A stretch of 64,000 nucleotides of DNA from Caryophanales bacterium UBA743 (GCA_002297365.1 DBKT01000011.1:255173-319172); one strand, 5' to 3'; positions 1 through 10,222 are shown, numbered from the stretch's first letter. Notes: generated by a model from the letters alone, not told the origin. Program-made: numbers and translations.

Positions 1-49
1 GTCTATATTATTAGGCGGGGTTTTCCCTCAAAAAAGGAGTCGTAATCAT

Positions 50-2242
50 ATGCAAATCCAAAAACGTGTTCTCTTATTGCTTTCTTCATTATTTGTTTTA
101 GCTAGTTGCCGAAACACAAACCCAGCCTCTTCTGGTGATTTGCAAACATCCAGCGCGCAAAATAAGAAAATGACAGTGAAAGCAACGGTGGGTGCTTTTT
201 ACCAATATGATTTGATCGATTACTCTTCCTTTGAGGTGAAAGACCTCTCAAACAATACGGCTGTCGTTGGTTTCAAGGTGTTCTATGAAGGCGAGGAATT
301 GGCCGATAAAAAAGACCGCATCCTTTCTTTTGGGAAGGTGAAATTGTACTTTGAAGCAGAAGGATACGGGACCATCATTTTAGAAATTAACGTGAAGAAA
401 TCCCCACGTTTCAACGAAGAGTTAGTTATCGAGCAAGCGCCAACAAAAACGTCTTATAAAAAAGGGGAAGCATTCAGCAAGGAAGGCCTCAAAGTATACG
501 ATGAGCTCACTTATACCCGAGCGGATGGCCAACCCGTTTCCCAAAAAGAAGAATGCCTTGATTACAGTATCCAGATTGACGGAATGGACGCGGCCAATTA
601 CGTCTTCCAAGAAGAAAACCACACCATCCGATACGCTTTGATATCCGCAAAAGGATTGGACGGAAGCATTTTAACGACGTCCGTTCCTTTAACCATTTTG
701 TCTTCCGTTAAAAATTCAACCAATCCAAAATATGACGATAAAGAGGAACAATATAAATGGGAGACATCGGAAAAGAAGATGAAGGTTCGTTTTTCTTCTT
801 CTAAGAAAGACGTCCAAAAAGCCTATTATTCGCCAGATGAGGTAAATCTGGATTTCAACCTCAACTCTTTTATGAACAAGGAATGCACCACTTTTAGGCA
901 AACCCCATCCTTGGGAGAGGTTCCTTTGCTTGTCATACCTGTTGTGTTAAATGGGTTTGAGGAACAAGCAACCGAGGAAAATCACAAGAAAATCGAATCC
1001 GCTTTCTTTGGAAAATCAAAAGAAGGAGAGATACCGTGCTCCTCTCTTGCTTCGTATTATTATTATTCCTCTTTCCAGCAATTAAAGTTTACCGGTGCCG
1101 TAACCCCTTATTTCAATCCTGTCAAGGAAGGATTCCTTGGCTATTCCAACCCTTATAATTTTTCCTTGGATACGCCTTCCTCATTAGCAAACGACGCATT
1201 GAAGTGGGCAAAAGAAAAGCTGTCGATCAATTTAGATGATTACGATAGCGATAATGATGGATATGTAGATGGGGTGTGGCTTATATATATGGAAGATCCC
1301 TCCAATTCATTTACTGGCAACGTCAGTGCTTTTTGGCCTTTCACAAGTGCCGCTAGCGTTGCAAGAGGAACCAAAGAAAACCCTGCCTTAAACACCTATT
1401 CTTGGACTGGGGCCGCTCATTTATACGGGAAATATGGCATTTCGAGTTATCTTGATACCTTAGGATACGATCCTCATGTCCTTGAACATGAAACAGGTCA
1501 TTTGCTGGGATTGAACGATTATTATTCCTATGATTCAAATACCGCTCAAGACACCTATTATTCTCCATTAGGCAAGATGGATATGATGGACAAGGATTTT
1601 GGGGACCATAACCCTTATTCCAAAATGCTTTTAGGCTGGATAAAGCCATATGTTGTCTTGGGGGATTGCGAGATAGAAATTCCTTCAAGCCAAATTCAAA
1701 ATAGCGTTTTCCTTCTTCCCTATGACGATAAAACCTATTCAACAGATGAGTTCGGAAGGATCATCCTGAATCCTTTCGATGAATATCTTTTGTTGGATTA
1801 TTACTCTTACTCGAACCTCTACAAAGATACATTCGAACAGAATACTTTTTCCTATCAGTTCCCTACCGAAGAAGGAGGAAGGCTCTATCACATCGATGCA
1901 AGAGCGCTTGAATATAGCAATAATTCCTTCTTTTTGCCAGAAGACCCCGATGAAGTGATGACCTCTTCCGAAAGTTTCTTTAGAGGGATTACAAACACCC
2001 AATCAGGGGAGAGAGCCGAAAGCAATTACAACGTTCCTGGTCTAAATGATTATTTCGATGAGGTGCGCTGGATTTCAAAAGACGGAAAGAAGGTAGATGG
2101 CAATGCCGCCCCAAGCAATTCTTCCCTTTTCAAAGTAGGAGATTCTTTCTCTTTTGATAATTACAAAAACCAATTTGTGAACGACAAACTGGATAATGGA
2201 AAGAATTTCTCCACCACATTCAAAATCCTATCCATCGTTTAA
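50..2242 (+). CDS. Secreted lipoprotein M6-like zinc metalloprotease
   Basis: The start is supported by AAGGAG ten bases upstream. A basic, hydrophobic N-terminus ends in a lipobox (VLASC, Cys20), so the mature protein should be lipid-anchored outside the membrane. Residues of roughly 40-230 look like Ig-type beta domains. The second half carries the zinc site HETGH (His480, Glu481, His484) followed by GLNDYYSYD, with a later SPLGKMDMMD stretch. This arrangement is typical of M6 (immune inhibitor A-like) peptidases, where an Asp after the Met-turn region completes the site. The substrate is unknown. It stands alone, with a terminator directly after it. The M6-like assignment is solid at the motif level; the physiological role is not known. 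Confidence 0.8.
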   Translation: MQIQKRVLLLLSSLFVLASCRNTNPASSGDLQTSSAQNKKMTVKATVGAFYQYDLIDYSSFEVKDLSNNTAVVGFKVFYEGEELADKKDRILSFGKVKLYFEAEGYGTIILEINVKKSPRFNEELVIEQAPTKTSYKKGEAFSKEGLKVYDELTYTRADGQPVSQKEECLDYSIQIDGMDAANYVFQEENHTIRYALISAKGLDGSILTTSVPLTILSSVKNSTNPKYDDKEEQYKWETSEKKMKVRFSSSKKDVQKAYYSPDEVNLDFNLNSFMNKECTTFRQTPSLGEVPLLVIPVVLNGFEEQATEENHKKIESAFFGKSKEGEIPCSSLASYYYYSSFQQLKFTGAVTPYFNPVKEGFLGYSNPYNFSLDTPSSLANDALKWAKEKLSINLDDYDSDNDGYVDGVWLIYMEDPSNSFTGNVSAFWPFTSAASVARGTKENPALNTYSWTGAAHLYGKYGISSYLDTLGYDPHVLEHETGHLLGLNDYYSYDSNTAQDTYYSPLGKMDMMDKDFGDHNPYSKMLLGWIKPYVVLGDCEIEIPSSQIQNSVFLLPYDDKTYSTDEFGRIILNPFDEYLLLDYYSYSNLYKDTFEQNTFSYQFPTEEGGRLYHIDARALEYSNNSFFLPEDPDEVMTSSESFFRGITNTQSGERAESNYNVPGLNDYFDEVRWISKDGKKVDGNAAPSNSSLFKVGDSFSFDNYKNQFVNDKLDNGKNFSTTFKILSIV

Positions 2243-2263
2243 ACTAAAAATAAATGAGTTTCC

Positions 2264-2303
2264 AAAAAGATTTTTAGATGTTGAATCTAGAAATCTTTTT
2301 TCT
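2264..2303 (+). terminator. Rho-independent terminator after the M6-like protease
   Basis: A long hairpin with arms AAAGATTTTTAGAT and ATCTAGAAATCTTT around a GTTGA loop, followed by a run of T. One base in the stem is mismatched. Confidence 0.8.
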
Positions 2304-2402
2304 TTTGCTCTCCTATCTAAAATTTGCTTTCTATAGACAAACTAGAGTCAAAAACACAAACTAATTGTAAGTCCCCAAAAATAGGGAAAACGATCTCCCA
2401 AT

Positions 2403-2491
2403 AGGTTGGAAAAGTTTAATAAAAGGCATTTTTTAAGGTTGGAAAAGTTTAGTTTTTTATCGTTTTTAAGGTTGGAAAAGTTTAATATAAT
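2403..2491 (+). promoter_or_regulatory. Three 16-bp direct repeats at exact 33-bp spacing over a promoter
   Basis: The sequence AGGTTGGAAAAGTTTA occurs at 2403-2418, 2436-2451 and 2469-2484. The third copy fills the spacer between a weak -35 (TTTTTA, 2463-2468) and a perfect -10 (TATAAT, 2486-2491). Thirty-three bases is close to three helical turns, so the copies face the same side of the DNA. This suggests an operator for a repressor or activator of the following ATPase gene. Confidence 0.65.
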
Positions 2492-2509
2492 AGTGTTAGG
2501 AGAATTTAT

Positions 2510-3838
2510 ATGTTAAGAAGAAGATTTGAGGAAAAACTAGAAATGTGGCTCGCTACAAACAAAGCTTTGTTAGTAGACGGAGCTCGTCAAGTTGGAAAAA
2601 CTTATCTCATCGACGTTTTTTGCAAAAAACATTTTGAAAATTACATTTATATAAACCTAGCTTTAAATCCTCAAGCAATTCCCGCTTTTTCCCAAGCAAA
2701 AGATGTTAAAGACTTCCTTCTTGCTGTTTCCGCTTTTTCCGCCTCTCCGCTCATCCCTTCAAAAACAGTCATTTTCATCGATGAGATTCAGTTAGCAAAA
2801 GACATCGACTTCCAGACAATGGCAAAAGGCTTTGTAATGGATGGCCGTTATCGTTTTATTTTTTCTGGCTCATTATTAGGCGTAACTACGTTTAATACCG
2901 CTTTAGAACCAACGGGATACCTTTATGAAGAAAGAATGTATCCATTAGATTTTGAAGAGTTTCTTTGGGCTAATAACGTGCAAAACCCCGTCATTCAAAA
3001 AATAAAGGATTGCTACAGGAATAAGCAAGAAGTTCCAGCGTTTATTCACGAAAAGATGATAAATTTATTCTATCAATACTTAATGGTTGGAGGCATGCCT
3101 GACGCTGTGGAAACGTTTGTTAAAACGAATGATTTAGCCGCAACTCATCTTATTCACAAAGCAATTGAAACATATTATAAAAAAGACATTACAAAATACG
3201 CCTCTGAAGAGCATCGTCCTTATATCATTAATGCGTATGATCTAATCCCAAGCGAATTAAGTAGCAAGACAAAGCGTTTTGTTCTTTCTAAAGTGGATAA
3301 AAATTATTCCGTATTACGTTGTGAAAACGATTTTCTTTGGCTTAAAGACGCAGGAATAGCAATTCCAGTTTATAACGTTGATGAGCCAAAAATCCCTTTA
3401 TTGTTGAGCAAGAACAACAAATTATTAAAGCTTTTTGCAAACGATGTTGGCTTACTTTGTTACCGTTTATTATCAACGGGCATACAAGAAAAAATATTAG
3501 CGCACGAAAAAGACATCAATTTTGGTGGAATCTTCGAGAACGTAACTGCTCAAGAACTACTTTGTCACGGATTTGATTACAATGCCCTTTTCTATTTCTC
3601 TAGCAAAAAACAAGGCGAGGTTGATTTTTTAATTACATACCAAAACGAGGTATTGCCTATTGAGATAAAATCTGGCAAAGACTATAAAAGGCATTCCGCA
3701 TTAAACAACTTGATTTCGAAGAAGGAATATGACATTCACCAAGCTCTTATTTTTGGCAATTGCAACGTAGAAATTCGTGATGAAAAAACATATCTTCCTA
3801 TTTATATGATTGACTTTTTAAGACAAGAAACCATCTAA
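2510..3838 (+). CDS. AAA+ ATPase with DUF4143 domain (AAA_14 family)
   Basis: The N-terminal AAA_14 domain has Walker A GARQVGKT (residues 24-31) and Walker B with sensor context TVIFIDEIQ. The C-terminal DUF4143 region contains a PD-(D/E)xK-like pattern, GEVDFL followed by PIEIKSGK, which in this family resembles a nuclease fold. The function of these ATPases is unsettled; they are common as many diverged copies in gut Bacillota and are often suspected of defence or mobile-element roles. This one is monocistronic, with AGGAG just upstream of the start and the repeat promoter above. Three other ATPases of this general class lie in the window. Confidence 0.8.
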   Translation: MLRRRFEEKLEMWLATNKALLVDGARQVGKTYLIDVFCKKHFENYIYINLALNPQAIPAFSQAKDVKDFLLAVSAFSASPLIPSKTVIFIDEIQLAKDIDFQTMAKGFVMDGRYRFIFSGSLLGVTTFNTALEPTGYLYEERMYPLDFEEFLWANNVQNPVIQKIKDCYRNKQEVPAFIHEKMINLFYQYLMVGGMPDAVETFVKTNDLAATHLIHKAIETYYKKDITKYASEEHRPYIINAYDLIPSELSSKTKRFVLSKVDKNYSVLRCENDFLWLKDAGIAIPVYNVDEPKIPLLLSKNNKLLKLFANDVGLLCYRLLSTGIQEKILAHEKDINFGGIFENVTAQELLCHGFDYNALFYFSSKKQGEVDFLITYQNEVLPIEIKSGKDYKRHSALNNLISKKEYDIHQALIFGNCNVEIRDEKTYLPIYMIDFLRQETI

Positions 3839-3859
3839 ACTAATATATGGGTCGCCTCT

Positions 3860-4640
3860 TTTAACAAAGCAAAAAGAAAACGGCCTCTTTTCCTTTTTCG
3901 GAATGGGGACAGATAGGCTTTACCGAACGGGCAATTAAACTGCGACACATCGGTTGTCCATTTCTTGTTCGACCCATCGCTTTTGAAGTTCCTGTTGACG
4001 ACATTCTCTGCGATACGCCCGACTTCGCCTTGATGCGAATGGTATTTCTGCTTCCTTCTCCTTCCGGATAAAGACATCTCGTTCATTCGTTTTTGGATTT
4101 TTTTGTGGTTTACGGTCATTCCTTCGTTTCTTAAGGAAGCGTATATCCTTCGGACCCCGTATATCCCTTTGTTTTTATGGAAGATGTCTTCAATGTGCTT
4201 CTTTAGTTCTTCGTCTTTGCCGGCCTTGCTAAATCGCTGCAGCTCAAAATAGTAGGTCGATTTGGGCAGGCCAGATATCAGCCAGAAGAATCGTTAGGCC
4301 GCATTTATTTTCTTTTTGGGCGGTCTCGATGATCTTTCTTTTTTCGCCTTGCCTAGCTTGGCCGTTTTTGATGTGGGCATTTTTGGCGACGCCCACTACC
4401 GAGTTTCCGGCCAAAACCTTCACGACCAATTCAAATCTTTGTTTGGCAGTCCAATCCCGATTCGCTGAGCTGTGCTTCAATCCGCAGAGGCCAAGATTGT
4501 CTAACGCTTTCACCCAGGCTCTCACATGGTTTGAAAAGGGTTTTGCTTCTTGCGGCAGGAGCAAAATCTCACCTTACTTCATTATACTTGAGAACGCAAT
4601 CAAGTCTGAATTTCCAATCCTATTTCATGAAAAATACCCC
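3860..4640 (-). pseudogene. Decayed IS3-family (IS150-like) element: OrfA and OrfB remnants
   Basis: Reading leftwards, an OrfA piece has the helix-turn-helix stretch WTAKQRFELVVKVLAGNS but its downstream leucine-zipper part is missing. A second frame then gives the OrfB N-terminus (GLPKSTYYFELQRF, IYGVRRIYASLRNEGMTVNH, NKKWTTDVSQF). The similarity stops after YLSP, so the DDE catalytic core is gone. The two frames are joined by an internal deletion. This is a non-functional scar lying between two AAA+ ATPase genes. Confidence 0.75.
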
Positions 4641-4668
4641 TTTCCTGGTTTTGCCCAGGATTAGGGGT
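4636..4668. other. Hairpin at the edge of the IS3 remnant
   Basis: Two nested perfect stems, ACCCCT/AGGGGT and CCTGG/CCAGG, around a six-base loop. On the minus strand it is followed by a T-rich stretch. It could be a terminator or part of the insertion-sequence end. Confidence 0.5.
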
Positions 4669-4736
4669 GCATTTCAAAATGCTTCTTCTTTTTGTGGGAA
4701 TGAATGAACCCTGTATCAACATAACACTTGATTCAA

Positions 4737-4799
4737 ACAAATATTTTTTACACAAATATTTTTGGGTCAAATTTTTTTGTGTTAAAATACTGAGGGGGA
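4737..4799 (+). promoter_or_regulatory. Tandem AT-rich repeats and promoter of the second ATPase
   Basis: ACAAATATTTTT occurs at 4737-4748 and again at 4752-4763 (15-bp period), with a degenerate third unit near 4767. A -10-like TAAAAT lies at 4783-4788 and a purine-rich GAGGGGGAG ribosome site follows. No convincing -35 is seen. This is a repeat-bearing promoter like that of the 2510 gene, but with unrelated sequence. Confidence 0.45.
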
Positions 4800-4805
4800 G
4801 AAACT

Positions 4806-6209
4806 ATGTTCGTTGGTAGAAAAGAAGAAATATCTAAATTAAAAGAATTCTTAAATGGCGACACCTTTAAGGCAGGAATGATATATGGCAGGAGGCGCGT
4901 AGGGAAAACTGAAATCATTAAACAAGTTTTGAAAGAGGAGAAAGATTCTCTTATTTTGCATTGCGAATGTAAGAAAGTCCTTGATTCTATCAATCTGTCT
5001 CTTTTAGAAAGAGAAACCAAAACCGCCCTTCACTTGCCTGAATATGTCCATTTCTCGAATTTTGATGAATTATTTGAATCCATATTCAATGAAGCAAAAA
5101 AACGGAAGATTATTTTCGTCATGGATGAATTTTCTTATTTACCATTAGGAGGAGAAAATGGTGTTGATGCAAGTCTGGCACGAATAATTGATTTAGAAAA
5201 ATCTGACCAACTGCATCTAAAGCTTCTTATATCCGGTTCTTATTGCGATCTCATGCAAGGGCTTATTGACAACAAATCGCCTCTTCACGGTCATTTCGAT
5301 CTCATAGAAGAAATTCATGAATTTGATTATTATGATGCTGCGAAGTTTTTCCCAAACTATTCCTCAGAAGAAAAATTTAAGGCTTATGCTGTTTTTGGCG
5401 GGCTTCCATATGCTTTATCTTTATTAAACCCTGAAAAAAGTGTCGAGGAGAACATCAAAAAATTATTTGGCGTAGACACTTCAGAAATGATTTTGCTTTG
5501 TCAAGAAATGACGGAAAATGAAAGTTCTAAGGTCTCCTTTCTCAACAGCGTTCTTAACCTAATTGCCACAGGCAAACACAAATTTAGTGATATTGTTGCT
5601 TCCCTAGGCAAATCTTCAAGGCCAGAATATGCTTTAGCAAAAGGAATCGGTTTACATTTCATCAAGAAAATTTCGCCTATCAACGACGAAGAGAATAAAA
5701 AACTCACTTTTTATGATTTTGACGATAATCTAATTTATTTTTATTATCGATACGTTTTTGCGAATGGATCTGCACGTTCTTTTCTAGGCAAAGAACTCTT
5801 TTATAAAGAGGTCATAGAAGAGGATCTAAACAAATATTATTTGCCAAAAATGTTTGAGAAAGTGAGCAAAGAATTTTTAATTCGAAAAAATCGGGCCGGC
5901 TTTATCAAACCACCTTTCTTTAAAATAGGGACGTACAGCTTTAATGATGCTAAAGAAAAGAAAAACTATCAATTCGACGTTGTTACACAAGATAAGAACG
6001 GCTTCATTTCCTATGAATGCAAATATGCAAAAAATCCTATAGATATTGAAGTTCTAAATGAGGAAATAAGGCAAACATCTACATCCCCTCTTCCATTTTA
6101 TAATTTGGGTTTTATATCCAAAAACGGCTTTTCCGCTAAAGAAAAGTACACAGGTAGAGTTACCTATACTCTAGAAGACTTCTACGCTTCGAATTTAGAA
6201 ACTATATAA
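4806..6209 (+). CDS. Archaeal-type AAA ATPase with DUF234-like C-terminus
   Basis: FVGRKEEISKLKEF at the N-terminus and Walker A GRRRVGKT (about residues 28-35) are typical of ATPase_2-type proteins. IIFVMDEFSYL is Walker B. The C-terminal third has FDVVTQDKNGFISYECKYA, a PD-(D/E)xK-like end found in the DUF234 partner domain. It is related to, but distinct from, the AAA_14/DUF4143 proteins in the window. The stop lies 12 bases from the convergent glycosylase gene. Its cellular role is not established. Confidence 0.75.
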   Translation: MFVGRKEEISKLKEFLNGDTFKAGMIYGRRRVGKTEIIKQVLKEEKDSLILHCECKKVLDSINLSLLERETKTALHLPEYVHFSNFDELFESIFNEAKKRKIIFVMDEFSYLPLGGENGVDASLARIIDLEKSDQLHLKLLISGSYCDLMQGLIDNKSPLHGHFDLIEEIHEFDYYDAAKFFPNYSSEEKFKAYAVFGGLPYALSLLNPEKSVEENIKKLFGVDTSEMILLCQEMTENESSKVSFLNSVLNLIATGKHKFSDIVASLGKSSRPEYALAKGIGLHFIKKISPINDEENKKLTFYDFDDNLIYFYYRYVFANGSARSFLGKELFYKEVIEEDLNKYYLPKMFEKVSKEFLIRKNRAGFIKPPFFKIGTYSFNDAKEKKNYQFDVVTQDKNGFISYECKYAKNPIDIEVLNEEIRQTSTSPLPFYNLGFISKNGFSAKEKYTGRVTYTLEDFYASNLETI

Positions 6210-6221
6210 CGTTATAACGAA

Positions 6222-6737
6222 TCAACATTCCTTAAATGCTTTTCCCCATGCACAAACAAGTTTCTCTAAAGAATACGACGCATTCGCACTAGATGAACTC
6301 GGTAAAGAGATGACCGGAAGATTATCTTTCTTATTCTCCATGTAATACTTGTATGCGGATTTGCCATTACACAGAATGACATGTATTTGAGAATTCTTTA
6401 AGATGTTAGAAAGATCGGTGGGTTTAGCATTTTGAATGCTAGAATCCGCCGCACCTTGGATTTCTAGGCTTTCAATCGCATCATAAAGAGCAATTCTATG
6501 TTTCTTTAGAAACGTCTTCTTTTCCTCGATCGTTTGGGGAATGTTTTCTTTGAAAATCCCAGCCAGGATTTTCCAGAAACGGTTTTGCTTATGACCATAA
6601 TAAAACCCTTCTTGCCTGCTAACGGGGCTAGGAAAACTCCCAAGAATCAGAATCTCGCTGCTTTGATCATAAAAAGGCCCAAAAGGGTGAGAATGAAAGA
6701 AAGAGGCCTTCGTTTCGATTTGTTTTTTCATGCTCAA
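6222..6737 (-). CDS. Hypoxanthine/uracil-DNA glycosylase family protein
   Basis: A 171-residue protein of the uracil-DNA glycosylase superfamily. It contains SHPFGPFYD, then ILILGSFPSP with a following YYGHKQNRFW, the early substrate-binding motifs of the branch annotated as DNA-deoxyinosine (hypoxanthine) glycosylase. ILCNGKSAYKYY and LPSSSSANAS match the later motifs. It would excise deaminated bases from DNA as the first step of base-excision repair. The length fits a complete single-domain enzyme. Substrate preference cannot be read from the sequence. Confidence 0.75.
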   Translation of the reverse strand: MSMKKQIETKASFFHSHPFGPFYDQSSEILILGSFPSPVSRQEGFYYGHKQNRFWKILAGIFKENIPQTIEEKKTFLKKHRIALYDAIESLEIQGAADSSIQNAKPTDLSNILKNSQIHVILCNGKSAYKYYMENKKDNLPVISLPSSSSANASYSLEKLVCAWGKAFKEC

Positions 6738-6776
6738 ATTAAAGAAAACAGGAAATCCATTAGACCCATATGTATT

Positions 6777-9700
6777 TTAACGATTTTGAATGGCGTCGAT
6801 TGGCTTTTTATTTGCCAACCTCGCAACCGGAAGGAACGAAGAAATAAAGGCGGCAAGGAAAGCAACCCCGAACATAGCCAAAACCACCACTATATTCGGA
6901 TTCATAACAGAGAATGAAATAGAGAAGTTTTTTGCAAGCTCTACGTTCATCAAGAAAGAGAAAGCAAAGGTGCAGATAACCGACAAAACGAAATTAAAGA
7001 GGGCGATAATGCAGGCTTCCGAATAAAAAATCTTAAAGACGTCCGCGCGTTTGGCACCGACTGCACGAAGAATGCCGATTTCCCTTTTCTTATTGTTAAT
7101 CGAAACAGAGATGAAGTTATAGAAAAGAAGCATGCTAAACGCCGCCAAACCAATACCGATATAAAGGAAGATGGAAGTGAACATCGTCAGCATGTCCCCA
7201 ATGAATTTTACATAGGAAAGGGAATTCTCAAAGAAAGAGAGGGACCAATCCCCGTCCTTCATGGTGCTATAGTCGTTATTCTTGGCTTTTTCCAAAAAGA
7301 AATCCATGAAAGATCCAACCGTTTTTGAATCATTCCCGAAAGCAACGTAAGAATAGGATGAGGAAGAGGATCCTCCATTCGAAGGAGCGCTTTCCTTTAT
7401 GGATGGCGCGTCATCTTTGGAGACGCTCATCATAATCGCTCCTTCCTCACAATCCAAATCTATACCCACCACCTTTAAAGGCAATGAATAGCTGTCTTCA
7501 TAGCTTAAAATGGTCTCAAAAGGCTTTTGGTTTACTTTTTCTATAAGTGTTTTTATCCCTTGCGTAAGGTAAGCTTCAAGTTCTTCCCCTTCATCTATTT
7601 CGTTTTCATATCTGTTGAGAAAAATCTTAACGGCCTCTTTCTTTGATCTCTCATCGGTGATTTCCCCCATACCCGCCACGGCATTCTGAAATGGGGCCGC
7701 GTCTTTGTATTTCTCGTAGATTTCGACATAATGGTCGTCAAGATAATCTGAAAAAAGCTGGTTCCAAAAATCTTGGTAATTATCCATGAAATCCTTTAAA
7801 TCGAAAGGATAGGCCTTATCAATTGAATCCTGATACGTTTTTATAGCGGAAAGATAATAGGAATAATATTCTCCGGTTTTGTCTACAATGTCTTCACCGA
7901 ACTTCCCAGTGACAAAAACGTCCACATAACGACTGAAAATCTGATATTTTTGAGAATCCGTGGCACCCGTGTAATCAAAATTAGGGTTTCCTTTATCATC
8001 ATAGGTCGGTTCGATGACCCGCAAAGAATAGGAATCGTTCCCTTCGTTGATTCTTTTCACTAAGTCGATATGCTTATCAAAGAAGTCGCTGTATTTATCA
8101 CATTTGGTTTTATAGGCTGCAGCCTCTTTCGTCGCCTCTTCGCTTAAAGAGAAACGGCTGATTCCAGAAACCCGATAAAGATTATCGTCTTCTTTTTCCT
8201 CTGTTTGGTAAGCGCCAGGGAATACGAAATCATAGGTATTTTCTTGTGAGCCGTCGTCTAAATAAGTAGAAAGGGCGCCCAAAGAAAGCAAGGCCTCTCC
8301 TTTTGAAAGAGCTGCAGGATGGGATTGATCAAAGTAAACAAAATTCTTATGGTTGCGATAATAGCCGATATCGTTTATAAAGGCCTTCCCGCCTTTTGTG
8401 GTGAATTGAAAGTTCTTTCCTGATACGACAACGGACGCATCCGTTCCTTTTCTTTCTCCAACAAAAAGAGAAGAATGCAGGCTTGGCCCATAACGTAAGG
8501 AATTCAAATCCGAGTTGATTTCAATGTTTTCACCGTTGGATGCAGTGTCTCGATATTTTAAAAATTCCTCTGGAAGTTTCGTGTCAACAATTCCTGAAAT
8601 CGTCAAGGAAGGGACGTCTATGCCGGAATCGTATCTATTAGAGACGGTATCCAATTTCGATCCGATGATTTTCTCTTGCGTTACTTTCCCCGCTTCGATA
8701 CTGTCAAGATCGTTCTGATTGCCAAAGCCAAAATCTTCATAGGTATAGTATTCATATAAAGTAATAAGGCATTCCGTGTCGTCTTTTGGCATTTTTCCGC
8801 TCACGAGAGTGAAATCAAAATCGTTTAAGAAAGAATCCTTTAGAGGAACGTTTGCGCTAAAACCAGTCAAATGGAAAAAATCGTTTTGGTTGCTAGGCGT
8901 ATTAAAACGCGAATTGACTTCGTTCGTATACGAAAGATATATCTTGCTCCCCGTCTTATCTTCGATTTCTTTTACGCGCTCTGGCGAATATCCCTTAGCA
9001 CTGCCGCGTTCGGATAAAATAAGAGTTGCATAATGCATATCCTCTTTTTTAACGACGGACATCAAAGCGTCTTTCGTATTGAAAAGAGAAGCGGTAATGC
9101 TCATCCCGAACAGAGAAAAAGAAAAGGTCGAAAGCAAGATTGTCATTGCTAAACGGAACGGTTTCACTTTCATAGAGCGTGCGCCCATTTTTATGGCGCG
9201 TTCTAAAGAAAATTTGCTTTTAATTGCTTCAAAGGATCCATGCCTATCAACGATTTTATCCGCATCCGTATTCACGAATTCCTCACGATTCCCATTTTTA
9301 TCGATCTTCGCTTCTTGACGAATGCTTTCGTTGATGTGAGGGTCGGAAACAATAAATACATCACCTTTCCCTTTAGCGATTGTTTCGTTAATTAAGGGAA
9401 GATCATCTGCTGTTAAAGGGCGATTCCCATCAAGGAGAAGAAGGTTATCTCCAAGCACGGAGAGACCGTCTTTTGTAACCTTAGAAGGGCATGATGTTTT
9501 GCTGACATCGGATATCACCTTCCCATCCTTTAATTCGATAATGCGGTCGCCATAACGCTCTGCAAAATCGCGATCATGAGAAACGACAACGACCAATTTA
9601 TCCTGAGAAAGTTTTTTCAAGGTATCGAAAACCTGTTTTCCCGTGTTGCTGTCCAAAGCGCCAGTCGGTTCATCGGCAAAGATGATTTTAGGTTCCTTTA

Positions 9701-10166
9701 CTAAGGCTCTGGCAATGGCGACTCTTTGTTTTTGGCCACCGGACAATTCGTTTGGCTTTCTTTTGCCATAGCCGGCCAAATCCACTTTCTCAAGAATCTT
9801 TTTCACTTCTTCATCTGTTGCTTTTTTATGCTGTAATTGAAGAGCCAAGGCAATATTCTCTTTTACATTGAAGTCGGATAATATGTTGTATTCCTGAAAA
9901 ATAAAGCCGAGGTACGTGTTACGGTAAGAATCCATCTCTCCTTTAGAGAAGTCCTTGCTCGATTTCCCGTCGATGATGATTTCGCCTTCATCGGCAACAT
10001 CCAAGCCACCCATTACATTTAATAAGGTGGATTTGCCTGAGCCAGATTTGCCCAAAATGAAAACAAGGCCTTTTTCAGGAAACCTCAAAGAAATATCATT
10101 TAACGCATACACGGGTTCAGCATTTTTAACACGATAGATACGTTTTAGATGTTTTACCTCTAGCAT
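6777..10166 (-). CDS. Fused ABC transporter ATPase-permease (MacB/FtsX type)
   Basis: Residues 1-230 are an ABC ATPase with Walker A GKSGSGKST (39-47), signature LSGGQ (141-145) and Walker B IIFADEP (161-167). A membrane segment follows near residue 340, then a very large extracytoplasmic region of about 600 residues. The last 180 residues contain three membrane spans with the FtsX-type NNKKREIGILRAVGAKRADV motif. The architecture is that of MacB-like mechanotransmission transporters, which act on lipoproteins, peptides or envelope stress rather than moving solutes across the membrane. The start has GAGGT upstream. It is divergent from an Ig-like lipoprotein that could be its partner. Confidence 0.85.
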   Translation of the reverse strand: MLEVKHLKRIYRVKNAEPVYALNDISLRFPEKGLVFILGKSGSGKSTLLNVMGGLDVADEGEIIIDGKSSKDFSKGEMDSYRNTYLGFIFQEYNILSDFNVKENIALALQLQHKKATDEEVKKILEKVDLAGYGKRKPNELSGGQKQRVAIARALVKEPKIIFADEPTGALDSNTGKQVFDTLKKLSQDKLVVVVSHDRDFAERYGDRIIELKDGKVISDVSKTSCPSKVTKDGLSVLGDNLLLLDGNRPLTADDLPLINETIAKGKGDVFIVSDPHINESIRQEAKIDKNGNREEFVNTDADKIVDRHGSFEAIKSKFSLERAIKMGARSMKVKPFRLAMTILLSTFSFSLFGMSITASLFNTKDALMSVVKKEDMHYATLILSERGSAKGYSPERVKEIEDKTGSKIYLSYTNEVNSRFNTPSNQNDFFHLTGFSANVPLKDSFLNDFDFTLVSGKMPKDDTECLITLYEYYTYEDFGFGNQNDLDSIEAGKVTQEKIIGSKLDTVSNRYDSGIDVPSLTISGIVDTKLPEEFLKYRDTASNGENIEINSDLNSLRYGPSLHSSLFVGERKGTDASVVVSGKNFQFTTKGGKAFINDIGYYRNHKNFVYFDQSHPAALSKGEALLSLGALSTYLDDGSQENTYDFVFPGAYQTEEKEDDNLYRVSGISRFSLSEEATKEAAAYKTKCDKYSDFFDKHIDLVKRINEGNDSYSLRVIEPTYDDKGNPNFDYTGATDSQKYQIFSRYVDVFVTGKFGEDIVDKTGEYYSYYLSAIKTYQDSIDKAYPFDLKDFMDNYQDFWNQLFSDYLDDHYVEIYEKYKDAAPFQNAVAGMGEITDERSKKEAVKIFLNRYENEIDEGEELEAYLTQGIKTLIEKVNQKPFETILSYEDSYSLPLKVVGIDLDCEEGAIMMSVSKDDAPSIKESAPSNGGSSSSSYSYVAFGNDSKTVGSFMDFFLEKAKNNDYSTMKDGDWSLSFFENSLSYVKFIGDMLTMFTSIFLYIGIGLAAFSMLLFYNFISVSINNKKREIGILRAVGAKRADVFKIFYSEACIIALFNFVLSVICTFAFSFLMNVELAKNFSISFSVMNPNIVVVLAMFGVAFLAAFISSFLPVARLANKKPIDAIQNR

Positions 10167-10222
10167 AAATTTACCTCAGTTTGTGCATGAATACGTTACT
10201 GTTTTCTATTCATGACTTGTAC

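Noticed and set aside
6198..6217. TATAACGTTATA palindrome between the convergent ATPase and glycosylase genes as an operator
   Set aside because: It lies between two stop codons, not in a promoter, and AT-rich 12-bp palindromes are expected by chance.
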